A DNA stretch of 64,000 nucleotides from Rhynchospora pubera (GCA_028095005.1 CM051459.1:2161190-2225189), one strand, 5' to 3'. Shown: positions 32,790-45,419, counted from the first letter of the stretch. A program made the numbers and translations. Notes: generated by a model not told the origin, from the letters alone.

Positions 32790-34216
32790 TCAGACAGGGA
32801 TGGAAGCAGCTGTCTTCTTCCAAGCGGGACGAGCCGAGATGTCGTCCCACCATGCCTTGACATGAGGCCTGGAAGTGATCAGATCAGCCTTGGCTGATTT
32901 TAGCAATAAGTATATGTCAGGCATGTGGTTCAAATCAGCAAGGGTAAATGCATCTCCGGCAATATATTTGTTCTTGGCCAAGTGCGCCTCATACACATCC
33001 AGTACCGCGCTTAATTTCTCTGCCTTTTTCTCCACATTCGACATGTCAGTTGTCATGCCGATCATGGGCTTGATTGTGAGCTCGAAGTTTATTTCGGAGA
33101 TGGATGGGTTAAATTGGGAGGATTCAACTTGCAGCCACGTCTCCAACTGAGCACAACTTACAGTTACAGGAAGGAGGTCGCCACCACTTTCCTTGTACTT
33201 TGTTGCAATGTACCGACTTATTGCACGAGATTCTGTTAAATGAATGCCACATTTCATTTATATTTGATTTAGCAACATTCAAATGTATTTCTTTTATCTT
33301 TTATTTCCCCCCTGCACTAGGCATATTTTATTTATTTATTTTATGGACTGAATCACTGGAATATATATACAAGAACAAAATAATCAAAAAAATTTGAACA
33401 AAAACTTGCCGAAGATTGCCACATCACCGTCCTGAAATGCTGGGATTTGGCCGAATGGCTGAAAGAAATTCACACATTAATGAAAATGTACATTAAGTAA
33501 AACAGTTTAGAACTGAATTTTCTAATTTCTACTTTCATAAAAAAAATTCTAATTTCTACAGAATAAAAATTATTCGGAGTCCCCGATAAACATTTCATTT
33601 TAGCCAATTAAAACATGAATGTGCTGATGACAAGCTATTTATAGGTTGAGATCCTTAATTGAACTTATTTTTAGACTATTCTTGTATTGGAGTTTTGACA
33701 ACAATATATCCTTTTTGAATATATTATAAAGTAATCAATAACATTTTTTTGATGCTGCTTCTAGCTTTATACATCCATAATAAAGGCTAAAACAGATGCA
33801 CTTGCATATTATTTTTATCTTAATTGTTTGAAAAAGATAAATTTTGACTTGAATTAATTTTCTCAAAATAGTACAGTTCAAATCACTCTTCTGATTAGAC
33901 CAAGTGATCTACGTAGAGAACCAAACAACAGATTCAAATAATCTACTCTCTCTTAATTATAAATTGACATATGTTACTACAATGCAATTAATGAAGGCAT
34001 CCAATCTAGACAATTATCTACAAAATGAGATCATAACAGAAATATGAGAGCATATGAATAGATGATTACATTGAGAGCGAGAAATTCGGGCTTTTTGTGA
34101 GCGCCAGTTGAGAGATCGACGGGGCAGAGCTCGTACTCCAGTCCCTTCTCGTTCAACGCCGCGATGGGTCGCACCACGTTGCTTGACAATGTCACTCCAT
34201 ACACCTTCATCGCCAT
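32790..34216 (-). CDS. Phi-class glutathione S-transferase, copy D (212 aa)
   Basis: Exons on the minus strand: 34070-34216, 33410-33458 and 32790-33232. Begins MAMKVYGVTLSSNVVRPIAA with Ser11; exon 2 gives PFGQIPAFQDGDVAIFE. Exon 3 is 443 bases, six more than in the other copies; the two extra codons lie in the linker LLPVTVSCAQLETW. The protein ends ARPAWKKTAASIPV. Intron 2 starts with GC instead of GT (G|GCAAGT) at 33408-33409, while intron 1 is GT-AG. GC-AG introns with this strong consensus are normally spliced, so the gene is probably functional. This is the outermost of the four tandem copies. Confidence 0.93.
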
Positions 34217-36319
34217 TTCTTTTTTTTTTCCCCCTTGCAGGTGAATCTCTCAGTTCTCACTTCTTTTATCTTAACTATTTTCCCTGCCCAGCTCTCCTAT
34301 ATATAATAAGTTAATTACTAAACTAAGAAGAATAATTAGACGTTGTAGACCAGTCCTAGGGTTGGTTGGTGGATGGCTGGTCGCGGCTCAATGCACCGGT
34401 CGGAAATAAAATTAAAAATGTTTCTATTTGTTGGTGTTCTTGTGCCAGCTGATACGGAGACCACTGGAATAAGGTTGGTCGTAACACCAAGATATTCTAT
34501 GGATCTAATCAGCATCTGCAATGCTACAAAGCGAGTAGACAGGTAGGACCCAACCAAGTAAGGTACTTCAGTGGAACGTTTTGCTTGCTAAGTTGCTATG
34601 AAGCTTCCCTTTGTACACTCAGACGACTCAGGAGTCAGGAAGCTGTTCTAACTTCTAAGTACTAGGCGTACGCCCCACATGCAATCAACTTCAATCCGGA
34701 TTTTCACAAAACCCAAATGGATTTTGGTCTTCCATTTTTGCAATAGATAGAATTTCAAACTGATAAATATAATTGGGAAATTCGATTTTATCACTTGGGT
34801 ATATATAATTTTCATCAGAAGGAAGGAAAAAAAAAAAAAAACCTGTATATATAGAGGGGAAAAGAACGCATGGCAGATTGTTAATATTAAGTATCGCAAC
34901 TCAAGTTGGCTATGGGCCTATGGCAAGACCCTCTTTGCATAGTATCAAGTTTAGAATTTAACAAAATGATTCCATTTAACAAACAATGAAATAAACTAAT
35001 AAGCAAAATAAACAACATAATTAAAGATAGCTAAAAGGTCTAATTAATCATCTGGATTTGAAGCGAAGTCTCCCAAGATAATTAAAATCTTAATGATAGC
35101 TAAAAGTCTAATCGTCCGGCCGGTTAGTGTAGGTAAGCACAAGTGGGGCCACATCACTAAGATACATTATTTTAGGGAAAGTTTGGACGACATAAGTTAG
35201 GTATAAATTGTTGTATGTTAACTTTTTTAAAAAAAATTTGAGATTAAGTTGCAGCTACTATATCTTGTCTTCCGCTCTCATGTTTGGGTGCGCGTAGGGA
35301 GGAAAAAAATACAATAGCTCTTCATTAATAAAGCATTGAAAAGTAATAAGAGGTGTAAGATTGCCAATTTTCATGTTTATATATTAATTGATCTTCAGTT
35401 TCATGCATGAAACGTGGATAGGTTGAGCTGGAACAGGAATTGAATATTGAGACTGCGATTTATAAATTTTTGCCGGTCGGACAATTTGTTCTCCAAAGAA
35501 AAGGAAAGAGAACAATTACAAGTGAAGGTGAGAGGTGGTCAGGTGGTGAACTCTAATTTTCGAATGCAAGATGAACTTGATTTCTAACTAGCAAGACTAG
35601 GTACGGAAATTCAGGTCCCACTCTCTCACACACACATTAAATTTGTAGACAGCAGCTGTCAATCTTCTATGGCCAAGTTTTGGCCTTCTATATATTTATG
35701 ATTTATAATTGCTAAGTGGTTCCTAAGAGGCTAATTGCAATTATAGTCATATGTTCTTGGTTATTCATTTTTTTAGGGCAGATGGCATGCAATCACCACA
35801 CCGAACAGATTTTATTAATGAAAAAATTATTTACAAAATAAAAGTAAAAGTAAAAGTAAACCTAAAAAACATACATTAAAAGCGAAATCATAAGTATTTA
35901 CAAAACTGTTCTCTTTTTTCTGTAGACTCTTGGCAAAGGCACGCTCTTGGTTATTCTTACCATAGTATTTATTATTATTTTTTTTTCTCTCTTCTCTTCC
36001 TGCTTTAACAAACGCACTCATACATACAGGGAATGCAACAATACATTTATTGGTGCACTTTTGTTTATAATTTATTAAACAGACAGAGAAGCACAAGGGG
36101 ATTCTCAACCAATTGCAAGAGGAGCTCTAAAAAATAGTGAAAGAACGGATAGCCACTCACTAGAAACTTAAGGCAAGTAACAAGATTATGATCGAAGATA
36201 TGATCAACTTCCTGAATAAGAGAGAGTAAAGTAAAGAGTGGCTTGAAAAGGATTTGCTGGTCAAAGAGGGCCAGATCATCATCTTCAAAGAGAGCACTGG
36301 TAAGTCTCTCTGAATGATA
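34217..36319. other. Upstream of GST copy D and gene-free spacer
   Basis: The first 400 bases contain a TATATATA box at about 34299 and remnants of the upstream block shared with copies B and C (AATCAGCATCTGCAATGC). No gene is supported from 34.7 to 36.3 kb. Open frames at 35827-36325 have no family signature. Confidence 0.4.
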
Positions 36320-36756
36320 ACTCACTATAAGAAAGATGACATTTACATAACTTCATAACTAGACTTATTTTTATTTATGTTGATTATTGTTCTATTGTTA
36401 GATTTACTTGATGCATTAAATCTAACAATTTTTTTAATAAGACTCAATTTTCTATTAATAACTCCTTAAAAATCTAGCAATTTATTTTTGATAAACTTTT
36501 CTGAATCTTGTAATATCTAATGTAGCAAAAATAAATTGCTATACCTTTTTAAATTGCTACACTAGATATTACAAGATTAGAAATGTCTATCAAAAATAAA
36601 TTGCTAGATTTTTAAGGAGATATTAATAAAAAATTTAGTCTTGCTAAATTCTAGATTTAGTACATCAATTAAATCTAGCAATAGATCAATGTCCAACATA
36701 AATAAAAAAGTCTAGCAATAAAAATCTATATAAAAATCATATTTATTATAGTGAGT
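36320..36756. mobile_element. Fold-back element, 437 bp, ACTCACTATAA ends
   Basis: ACTCACTATAAGAAAGATGA at the left pairs with the complement of the right end, ACTCACTATAATAAATATGA. Pairing continues through TCTATTGTTAGATTTACTTGATG and CTTGTAATATCTA to a centre near 36545. The CACTATAA termini hint at a CACTA-derived MITE, but the flanks show no 3-bp direct duplication, so the family is uncertain. No coding capacity. Confidence 0.7.
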
Positions 36757-37398
36757 GTTTGAAAAATAATTTTATTTTGGGTTTACTAGCTATCTCATAA
36801 ACCAATTGTTTTGTGTAGGTAACAGAGGTTTGCATTTGGATATGGACTTCTATCATTCAGATTGCAGGAAGGTAAAGTACTAAAGCTTAGCATATGGTAA
36901 TTCTTGGGGGAAAAAAATGGCACTTCAAAAACATTAATGTCTGTGTAAATGTCTCTGATACCTTTGTTTATTATCTGTATTCTGTAATAAATAAAGCTCA
37001 GGGACAGATTTACCCTGACGTCTCAGTGACAAAGTTTCAATAAAGTGAGAACTTAGGAGCCTGATGGCATTTAGATAAACACAGAGCTTGAGAGAGCGGG
37101 GTTATTTCACTCCCAAAATAAATTAAAAAAAAAGAACACAAAAAGTAGCAGGGGTTCTGATTCGAATCTTCTATGGCTCAATTCTATCTGTTGAGTCGAC
37201 ACAGGAGGTGCAAGTTCCAAGTGGGTTGCATATATGATATACCCCACATCATGACAACTGTCTATAAATATGCAACTTCAAACAACAGTCAATAAAGCAA
37301 AGCAACAAGACACAATCGATCCATTAATTGAAACACCAAAATCATTTGAAAACATAACAGTGAGACAGAAGTTACGGGTATAATCATACAATAGCAGC
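36757..37398. other. 3' region of the first SRC2-like gene, no other gene
   Basis: Should contain the 3' UTR of the minus-strand gene ending at 37399. Nothing else is supported. Confidence 0.4.
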
Positions 37399-38904
37399 CT
37401 AAAAATCAAACCCACCAGCATCATCGAAACCGTCATCATAGCCCGCATCATAAGCATCCTCAGCTGCATCAGCCACAATATCTCCAATAATCAATCCACC
37501 GATGGCCCCACCAATTAGCCCGGCACCAAACCCGTTATTGTGTTTCTTGTTCTTCTTTGGCTTGACTGGCTGTGCTTGCGCAGCTGGCGGGTAACCATAA
37601 GCAGGGTACCCATAGCCAGGCTGAGGTGGTGGTGGGCCATAACCGTATTGTGGTGGAGGAGCATACGTGTATGGTGGTGGTGCACCATATTGTGGCGGTG
37701 GTGCAGGATAAGCTGTCGATGGTGCACTGGATGCAGCTGGGTAAGCGGTAACTGGTTGGGCTAGTCCTGGTCCTGGTGTAGGATACCCGGGAGGTGGTGG
37801 TGGAAATGGACCAGTGGCAGCTTGTTGAGGAGGCTGGTACGACGCAGTGCTAGTGCAACCAGTCTTGGCAGGCTTGGCTGAGCAACTGGTATTGGCAGTG
37901 ATGCGCTCGCTTAGCTTGTAAGAGATGTTGAGTACTCCTTTGGGTTTGCCAGAGGGTTTCCATACCTAAAATTTGGAATGCAACAATGAGAATTCACTGT
38001 TACTTTGATTTTGAGGTTCCAAGCAATGAAACAGGAATTTGTGATATATCTGCAATTTTTAGAATCCCCAATGTATGAACTTATTATAGACATGTGAGAT
38101 TGCCATTCTCTTAAAAGAAGACATTTTCTTGACTTCCGGTACCGTAATTAAATTTACAATTGAGAAGAGTTATGCAAATTTAATTCTTTCTCAAGAAAAT
38201 GTATTGCAAATTAATTGTTGAGATACCGATCGACTTAAGAAACAACTATCAGCTTTTCATTTTGTTTGTTTTTTTTTATATTTTTATTGCTAAATTGTAA
38301 AATGTAACAGCTAGCCAAATTGCCAAGAAAATTAATCAATTAATTCTCTGAATTCGAATTATAAGTGCATTGATCATTCTTTACATCTTATTATATTGAG
38401 TTTGCTGCGTTTAACCTATTTTAAATACTGCAAAAACTATATACAATTACACCATGTAGTGTTACATAGTGGTTTGAGCTAGCTGATCAAAATGCTTGAA
38501 CAAGGGACCAAATAATGATACAAATTGTACAATATTGTTCCCAAAAAGGTTAATACCTGATAAGAAACAAATTTAGGCTGTGTGGGTCCATCTCCTGTAG
38601 CTGCCTCAAGTATTTCCTTCAGTGCTATATGCACCTCACCGACATCCCGATCTCCCAATGAGCGCTCGGCACGTAGCATGATATTAAACGTGCCAGTGGC
38701 ACCGGTATCAGCGGGCACGGTGAACTTGAGAGTTGAATTCCATGTTGGGTTTTTGAGCCCTTCACGGTCAGTCGACGTACGCTGCTTTGACCGGGGATCG
38801 GTGGATAGAACCACCTCGGCATAGACCTCCATTTTGTGGAGGAGGTTAACATCTTTGAGATCTTTGGCTGAGATCAGGGTAAGCTCTACTGTTCTGTACG
38901 CCAT
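37399..38904 (-). CDS. SRC2-like C2-domain protein, copy 1 (304 aa)
   Basis: Two exons on the minus strand, 38557-38904 and 37399-37965, joined by a GT-AG intron. Exon 1 encodes the C2 domain: MAYRTVELTLISAKDLKDVN, then KNPTWNSTLKFTVPAD, MLRAERSLGDRDVGEVHIAL and PKFVSYQ. Exon 2 opens VWKPSGKPKGVLNISYKLSE, then a long Pro/Tyr/Gly-rich region with YGAPPPYTYAPPPQYGYGPP. It ends with a KPKKNKK basic patch, a Gly-rich hydrophobic stretch FGAGLIGGAIGGLIIGDIV and an acidic tail DDAGGFDF. This is the layout of SRC2 (soybean gene regulated by cold-2) proteins, peripheral or membrane-linked C2 proteins tied to stress signalling. The usual KMDVY calcium-loop motif reads KMEVY here. A copia element sits 580 bases upstream of the ATG. 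Confidence 0.9.
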
Positions 38905-38990
38905 GAGAACAGATCGTTGAGGCAGTTCAGGTCAATGTAGTTGACAAAAGAAGAGAGGTTCAAATCTGAGATCATGGATTGAATTGGCAG

Positions 38991-39013
38991 CGAGAGGGAG
39001 AGAGAGAGAGAGA
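38991..39013. repeat. GA microsatellite upstream of SRC2-like copy 1
   Basis: A GAGAGA tract about 90-110 bases upstream of the ATG, probably in or next to the 5' leader (CT-rich on the coding strand). Confidence 0.7.
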
Positions 39014-39485
39014 AGTGGACTTTTGGATATCATGTACCTGCAGTAAGATTGGAATTGTATCAAATGTTATTTTAATACATTTCTTAAAGCTGGTGCAAAT
39101 TTATATTAATATATTCCACTAATATCTTTGATTAGTAATATATATTCCCTTACTTCGCATGTCCTTTTTCGAGTACAGATAAAGTATAAAGTGAGAGAAT
39201 ATATACGACAATAATTACAACAACGTAACTTTTTAGTATGAAACAAATTGGTGCAAGCTAGAAATGAAATCCAATGAGATCAAAGCAAACAAAAATCATA
39301 TAATAGGCTAAGAAATTTGTGTTAAACGTGATTTTAAGAATGCCCGTTAATTCTGAAATAGAAATATTACTCATACCGTCATATGTACTAAATGACATCA
39401 CTAACTAAACTGTAAGTTACATACATATATATTATATATAGTAGAAATTAAATTTGGATATGGAAAGTAAATTAAATGTTTAGTG

Positions 39486-40197
39486 TGTTAGCAAATTAAC
39501 GACCTTGAATGCGGAATAAACCAAGATCAATTGATTACCTCCAGCCATGCTTTCTCTTGTGAATGGTGGAATAAAAAATCCTGTAGAGAACAACACTGAG
39601 AAGAGCACTACAGAACCGAACTGCTTCCCTTGCCTTGATGGTGAACTCCGGGATATCGGTTCTGACCTCGTCTCCCTTCTCCTCTCTCTGTTCCTCTCAA
39701 ATGGTGCCTTTAGTTTGAGACAGAGAGAAATGATACTCTATAATTCTCCATCAGAATAATTGAGTATATAAAGAAACCTCAATCACTTGATAGATGCAAA
39801 TCCAAGGGTCCATAATTAATGTTGAGATCATATCTAAAAGGTGCAAATAGATTCATGCATCTGACCGATTAAACAATCTTACCGATTTAATTGAGTTCCG
39901 TCCGACTCGTTTATAAACGAATAGTTTCGTTTATAATCGATCCGCTCGCAATTAATGCGCTGTCCAAAACATATACATCTCAATTATATAAACTGATTTT
40001 CTTTGTTTTAGTTGCGCAGGCCATTTAATCAAGTCAACCAATATGCACTATGGTCCTTTTATTTAAATGAAATTAAACTATTTCCTTGCACCAATCTTAG
40101 ACACCCTTAATTAGATTAATCAATTGTTATTCATTAATCTAATTACAGACTACATGGGAAATTCCTCTATAATGTAATTTGCACCATTAATATTACA
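39486..40197 (-). repeat. 3' LTR of the copia element
   Basis: 712 bp; on the minus strand it begins TGTAATATTAATGG and ends TTTGCTAACA. It contains a TATA-like TTTATATACTCA at about 39766. A 70-codon open frame at 39547-39759 on the plus strand recurs unchanged in the other LTR and is not a gene. Confidence 0.93.
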
Positions 40198-40208
40198 TTC
40201 TCCCACTT
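40198..40208 (-). other. Polypurine tract of the copia element
   Basis: AAGTGGGAGAA on the minus strand, directly before the 3' LTR; primes plus-strand DNA synthesis. Confidence 0.85.
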
Positions 40209-40829
40209 GATCTCAACATCTTAAGAAACCTTAATGCATCTACAACCTTGATGTTAAAATAAAATATACAGAGATACATGAATCATGGCAGTAAGTCATC
40301 TTTGTGTGAATATTACTTTCCATGCATTTCAATGCACCCGTGCAACTTTAATTTAACCCTTACGTGATTGATAAAATAACTTTAATGAATAAACCCGACG
40401 TTTATTCCAGGTCAGCTTAACAATGTCATTCTCAACTTTAATGATTAATCAAATATGAGTTGTGCACAATCAACAAGAATGACATTAACTTTTATATGAA
40501 GAGTTTTAGACACACAATCGTACGATTCATTTATTTCACAATAGGACCAACTCCTATATCCGCTACACGATCCTTGAATTTCCTTAATTGCATGCATTTC
40601 TTCAAAGGATCAACCAGCATTGATTTTGTGTGAATATACCGTAATGACCACTAAATTCTCCTTGATGCGTTCTTTCAAAGCCATACACTTAATGTCGAAA
40701 CACTTAACTCGACTTTTACATTATTACTCATGGCTAGAAAGTCTGCAGTAGAATTATTAACACAAAATCCATAATGACTTAGATTTAGAATCCATAATTC
40801 TAAGTCCTGAAATAAAACTCCTCAAACAC

Positions 40830-41420
40830 CATGGGAAGAATCTCAAAAACAAACAATGAACACCACTTTATAGTTGAGATAGCAATAAGTGTCTATTTGA
40901 CACTTCATGCACAGACCTATTGGCTAAGCTATATCCATAATTCGATTTACTAGAATCGACTAAGCCGGTCTTTATACCTAAATATCTCAAACTAGTCAGT
41001 TCATTGATACATAAGCAAATTATCTTTAGTACCTTAAAGATGTTTCATTACTTTCTTAGCACTTTGCTAGTGGTCTATTTCCTGGATTACTTTTATAATG
41101 GTTTAGTATTCCATTGACACGAACTATGTCATCAGGTCTATATAAACCTTAATAAACTTTATGCTTCAATTACCAAAGCCCATGGAATTTAAACCATTAA
41201 TCCATTTCCTAAGTTAATTTGAGGATACTGATTCAAACTGAATCAATTGTCTTTTAAATAGGCACTTAAATCGGTAAATATAATTTTCTCAACTGAAATC
41301 TTTCTAATTCCTTATTGATATATGCTTGTTGAGATAAATCAAGAATACCTCCTTGATTCCTATCTCTATGGATCTTGTATGCCTACAACAAACAAGACTT
41401 CACCCATATCCTTGATATCA
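40830..41420 (-). pseudogene. Decayed copia pol remnant (RT/RNase H region)
   Basis: Across several frames the minus strand still shows, in the normal copia order, DIKDMGE, then a VVGIQ...RNQGGILDLSQQAYIN-like stretch and KELERFQL (near 41300-41420). Next come a NHYQSNPGNRP-like segment and KVMKHL.GTKDNLL (near 41030-41100). Last is a VDSSKSNYGY-like segment (near 40940). These match the C-terminal reverse transcriptase to RNase H region of copia polyproteins. Many stops and indels interrupt it, so no pol product can be made. Confidence 0.75.
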
Positions 41421-42769
41421 ATATTTTAGAAATAAATTATTTTACCTCACAGAACCATCTTATGTCCTTAGTCACAATCAGAATATCACCATATATAAAA
41501 CAAGAAATAACTTGACTCCCACTGACCTTCTAGCATTTAAAACAGTTCATGATATTTTTCTTCAAAACCTCATGAAGAAATGACCTCATAGAACTCAAAA
41601 TACTATATGTAGGATACTTGTTTTAATTCTTATACGGAATTTCTTTGGTTGCACACTAGATCCTTATTACCACTAGAGAAAGAAACCTTATGGTTTTTCA
41701 TACAACCATCTCCTCTAGAATATCATTACAAATGCAGTCATCTTATCCATCCAATTTAACTCAGAACCAAAATGAGTTACCAATGCCAAAATCACATGAA
41801 GTGAATCTTTCCTTTATACAAGAGATTATATCTCAATGTAGTTGATTCATTTTATATAAGTCAATTCCTTTTGGCATTATACAAGAATGTAGACTTGCTG
41901 CAATTAATAACTTGTAAAATGTAACTTGACCATGCTCAACACTTATACCTTAACAAGAGTCATGTAGATAAACTACATAATCACTAGAAAATATCTGGCC
42001 TTATCACATGATTAGATCATCTTAACATTGAATATAAATATTCAACTTGATCTATTATTGTATCATTGGCCAATGTGAAATATCAGTTATTGGATTGTCA
42101 ATATTCATAAAACCTGAAAGAATATAATCCAATTATACATTAGAGGGAATACCTGTATGATCATTAAATTGATCGCTCCCACTAATCTGATAATTCTTCT
42201 AGAAATTAACATTTCTAGTCTCTTTAGTTGAACAACTACAATTTACATTTATCATGCGCTTTCGCACAACCGTAATGGTAATAAGACTAAGGACTTTAAC
42301 CTCATGATGAGTGTCATTGCAATTGTTTAATCCAAATAGACAAATTACTCATCTAATGTCTTAACTAAGACCTACACATTGTTATGCTTCTCAACCAAAC
42401 CACAAAATAATAGAGAGAGCTTGTCCTTTATGAACATTATCTATAAGCGGTTAAACCGCTCCCACTGTGCACAATAATCCATGTTCAAAAGCTCATCCTC
42501 AAAATTTGTTTTCTTGGTTGATCCTTCCGGATAGCAAGATCAATGTCTTTAGAATGAATGAAGGAAACAAACTCATCCCAGGTCTTATAAATATTATCCT
42601 CAACTTAGGAACATTAGAATATAACAATTCTAAACGAAAATCTGCTATTCTTTATGAAAGTAAAACCGATACATGCTTATACTTTATATTGAGACTTAGC
42701 CTTTATACTCAATTTACCAGATGTAAACTAAGTGCATAACCTTACGAATCAATTTCTTGCACAATATTA

Positions 42770-43545
42770 CCTGTGGGCTAAATATTGTACTTTGATTCTA
42801 AATGTAATAAAACATTTATCACTTCATGAATCAAGTTCCTACATAGCATTACCTGTGGGCTAAATACCATGTTTTGATTCCTTATTCCTTTATGATATAA
42901 CTAGTTAACTATATGCCTAATCTTAATTCCTGTGGGTAGATTAAGATTTATAATTAACTATTATATCCTAATAAATTATACTAATTTCAGTCAATAGTCC
43001 TGTGGGACGATATTAACTTCATTAATATACTTTATCACAATTTATGTCCTTTACTCCTAATGTGATTTATAGATACACTATATAATATATATACCTTAAT
43101 ACAATTGAAGATGCTGTGGCTACTCTCCAATTTTTACTTAATATATATTAATCACTAGACATAACTTAATATTATCTGAATCCAAATGAAACGGTCTGTT
43201 GTAAACTTTATTGCCCGTTAATAACATATTATAGACCTCAACACAGATTGTATCCTTGTATAACGGCCCGTTATAACATGCATCGGTCCATTAACAATCT
43301 GTTACCAATCCAAATAACATTAATGCCAAACTTCACCATGATCATAAATCATCTAGTCATTACAGTATAGAATAGTAATCATACACACAATTTCCGCCAT
43401 ATCCTTTATAAATATAATTTGTGTAATATATGCTACTATACCATATGTATAGTAAAACCAATTTGTCCATCCAATCAATACAATGTTTGTAAAAACGTAC
43501 TAATACTAATAGAGTATCTTTGCAGTATGATGACCTGTGGGCTAC
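42770..43545 (-). repeat. Spaced CCCACAGG motifs inside the copia element
   Basis: Five CCCACAGG (minus) motifs occur near 42771, 42853, 42930, 43001 and 43533, mostly 70-80 bases apart. Two are in the longer context TATTTAGCCCACAGGTAAT. Similar repeated sites occur in the internal region of some plant copia elements; the function is unknown. Confidence 0.5.
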
Positions 43546-44688
43546 ATCAATACTTACTACTATAGTATTATACAAACATAGCATTTATCCTTTATGTATT
43601 GACTATTCATTTTCAACGAAAAATGCCAACCATTTTTCTACACAAATTTCATATTTTGGCAAATTGCTAACTAGTTATTCTATATATCTAGATTGATCCA
43701 TAAAACTTTATTACAATTCAGAATACTTGTTAATATGGAAATAAACCTCACAATTCCATAACAATTTCTGATTGTATATGTATGACTATCGTTAAATAAT
43801 CAATACCATTAGTTGGCTACGGAGTATCATCATTAGACTGGTCATGTCTTAAATTTCATGTAAATTTCATTTTGGATAACACCCAACACATTATAGATCA
43901 TAACATGACCATAACAACATGTTCCGGATCATAACAATATAAATGTCAAATTCCAGAAATTTCTGATAGTCTGAACACCCTCTGGTAAAATGGCCAAAAC
44001 TTTCTCTATAGTGAACCGTTTTGCGAGTTCTTGGACATTCTGAAAACTAGACTTAAAGATTTTTCCAGAAAATCAGATCTCGTCCAAAACAAGTTTATAT
44101 ATCGAAATATACAGCCCTCGGAAATCAGACTAACACCGGCAGATTCTGACAAACTGTCAGACTAACTCATATTGCGAAAATCATATCTCACTCGTCCTTT
44201 ATCGGATTCAAACAAATAAATACTTTCTGGAAAGGTCTGTGAAAGAACTATAACTCAGTAAAATTTCATGTCAATCCAAGTTACAGAGTGAGAGAAATTC
44301 GTCCCGCATCCCAGAAGGGTCGGAATTTCCAGAAAACAGACAGACTGACAACCTCTGATTTCGACTTCAAATTCTCACTGTACGTTTACTTGATTACCAA
44401 GATATTAGTCTCTATGGAAAGTAGACTCCAGGATCTTTCCAGTGCCGAAAACCTCACTCAAAACAAGTAAGCGGATTGTGAGATATGCCTCAAAGAAATC
44501 AGTCAATCAGAACAGTAACTGTTTCTGGACAGAACTTAGGGTTTCCCCTTGTTCTCTTCCTTAATCACGAAATTAAGACTAAACAATCACAAATTAACAA
44601 CCAGAACTAATCTACAAACATTCACAAGACTTGAATTTCGAAAACCTTTATGAAATTCAGTCTAAAACAAGCAGACAGAGGCTAAACC

Positions 44689-44700
44689 GCTCTGATACCA
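44689..44700 (-). other. Primer-binding site of the copia element
   Basis: TGGTATCAGAGC on the minus strand, complementary to the 3' end of initiator methionine tRNA, the standard copia primer site. It lies two bases from the LTR. Confidence 0.95.
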
Positions 44701-44702
44701 AC

Positions 44703-45414
44703 TATAAGCAAATTAACGACCTTGAATGCGGAATAAACCAAGATCAATTGATTACCTCCAGCCATGCTTTCTCTTGTGAATGGTGGAATAAAAAATCCTG
44801 TAGAGAACAACACTGAGAAGAGCACTACAGAACCGAACTGCTTCCCTTGCCTTGATGGTGAACTCCGGGATATCGGTTCTGACCTCGTCTCCCTTCTCCT
44901 CTCTCTGTTCCTCTCAAATGGTGCCTTTAGTTTGAGACAGAGAGAAATGATACTCTATAATTCTCCATCAGAATAATTGAGTATATAAAGAAACCTCAAT
45001 CACTTGATAGATGCAAATCCAAGGGTCCATAATTAATGTTGAGATCATATCTAAAAGGTGCAAATAGATTCATGCATCTGACCGATTAAACAATCTTACC
45101 GATTTAATTGAGTTCCGTCCGACTCGTTTATAAACGAATAGTTTCGTTTATAATCGATCCGCTCGCAATTAATGCGCTGTCCAAAACATATACATCTCAA
45201 TTATATAAACTGATTTTCTTTGTTTTAGTTGCGCAGGCCATTTAATCAAGTCAACCAATATGCACTATGGTCCTTTTATTTAAATGAAATTAAACTATTT
45301 CCTTGCACCAATCTTAGACACCCTTAATTAGATTAATCAATTGTTATTCATTAATCTAATTACAGACTACATGGGAAATTCCTCTATAATGTAATTTGCA
45401 CCATTAATATTACA
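44703..45414 (-). repeat. 5' LTR of the copia element
   Basis: 712 bp, matching the other LTR along its length by eye. Its inner end reads TTTGCTTATA instead of TTTGCTAACA. Confidence 0.93.
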
Positions 45415-45419
45415 TAGTG

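Larger units (their letters stand above)
39486..45414 (-). mobile_element. Ty1/copia LTR retrotransposon, 5.9 kb, decayed inside
   Basis: Two 712-bp LTRs (39486-40197 and 44703-45414) in direct orientation flank 4.5 kb. A perfect 5-bp target duplication TAGTG lies at 39481-39485 and 45415-45419. The element reads on the minus strand: LTR start TGTAATATTAATGG, a primer-binding site TGGTATCAGAGC (44689-44700, initiator tRNA-Met) next to the right LTR, and a polypurine tract AAGTGGGAGAA (40198-40208) next to the left LTR. By eye the LTRs are identical apart from about two bases at the primer-side end. No open frame over 100 codons exists inside. Pieces of copia pol can still be read through frameshifts (see 40830-41420). 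Confidence 0.95.

Noticed and set aside
37515..37764. His/Met-rich and Trp/Arg-rich frames
   Set aside because: Off-frame shadows of the Pro/Tyr-rich exon of SRC2-like copy 1.
39547..39759. 70-codon frame repeated at 44764-44976
   Set aside because: The same frame occurs in both LTRs on the strand opposite to the element; it is part of the LTR, not a gene.
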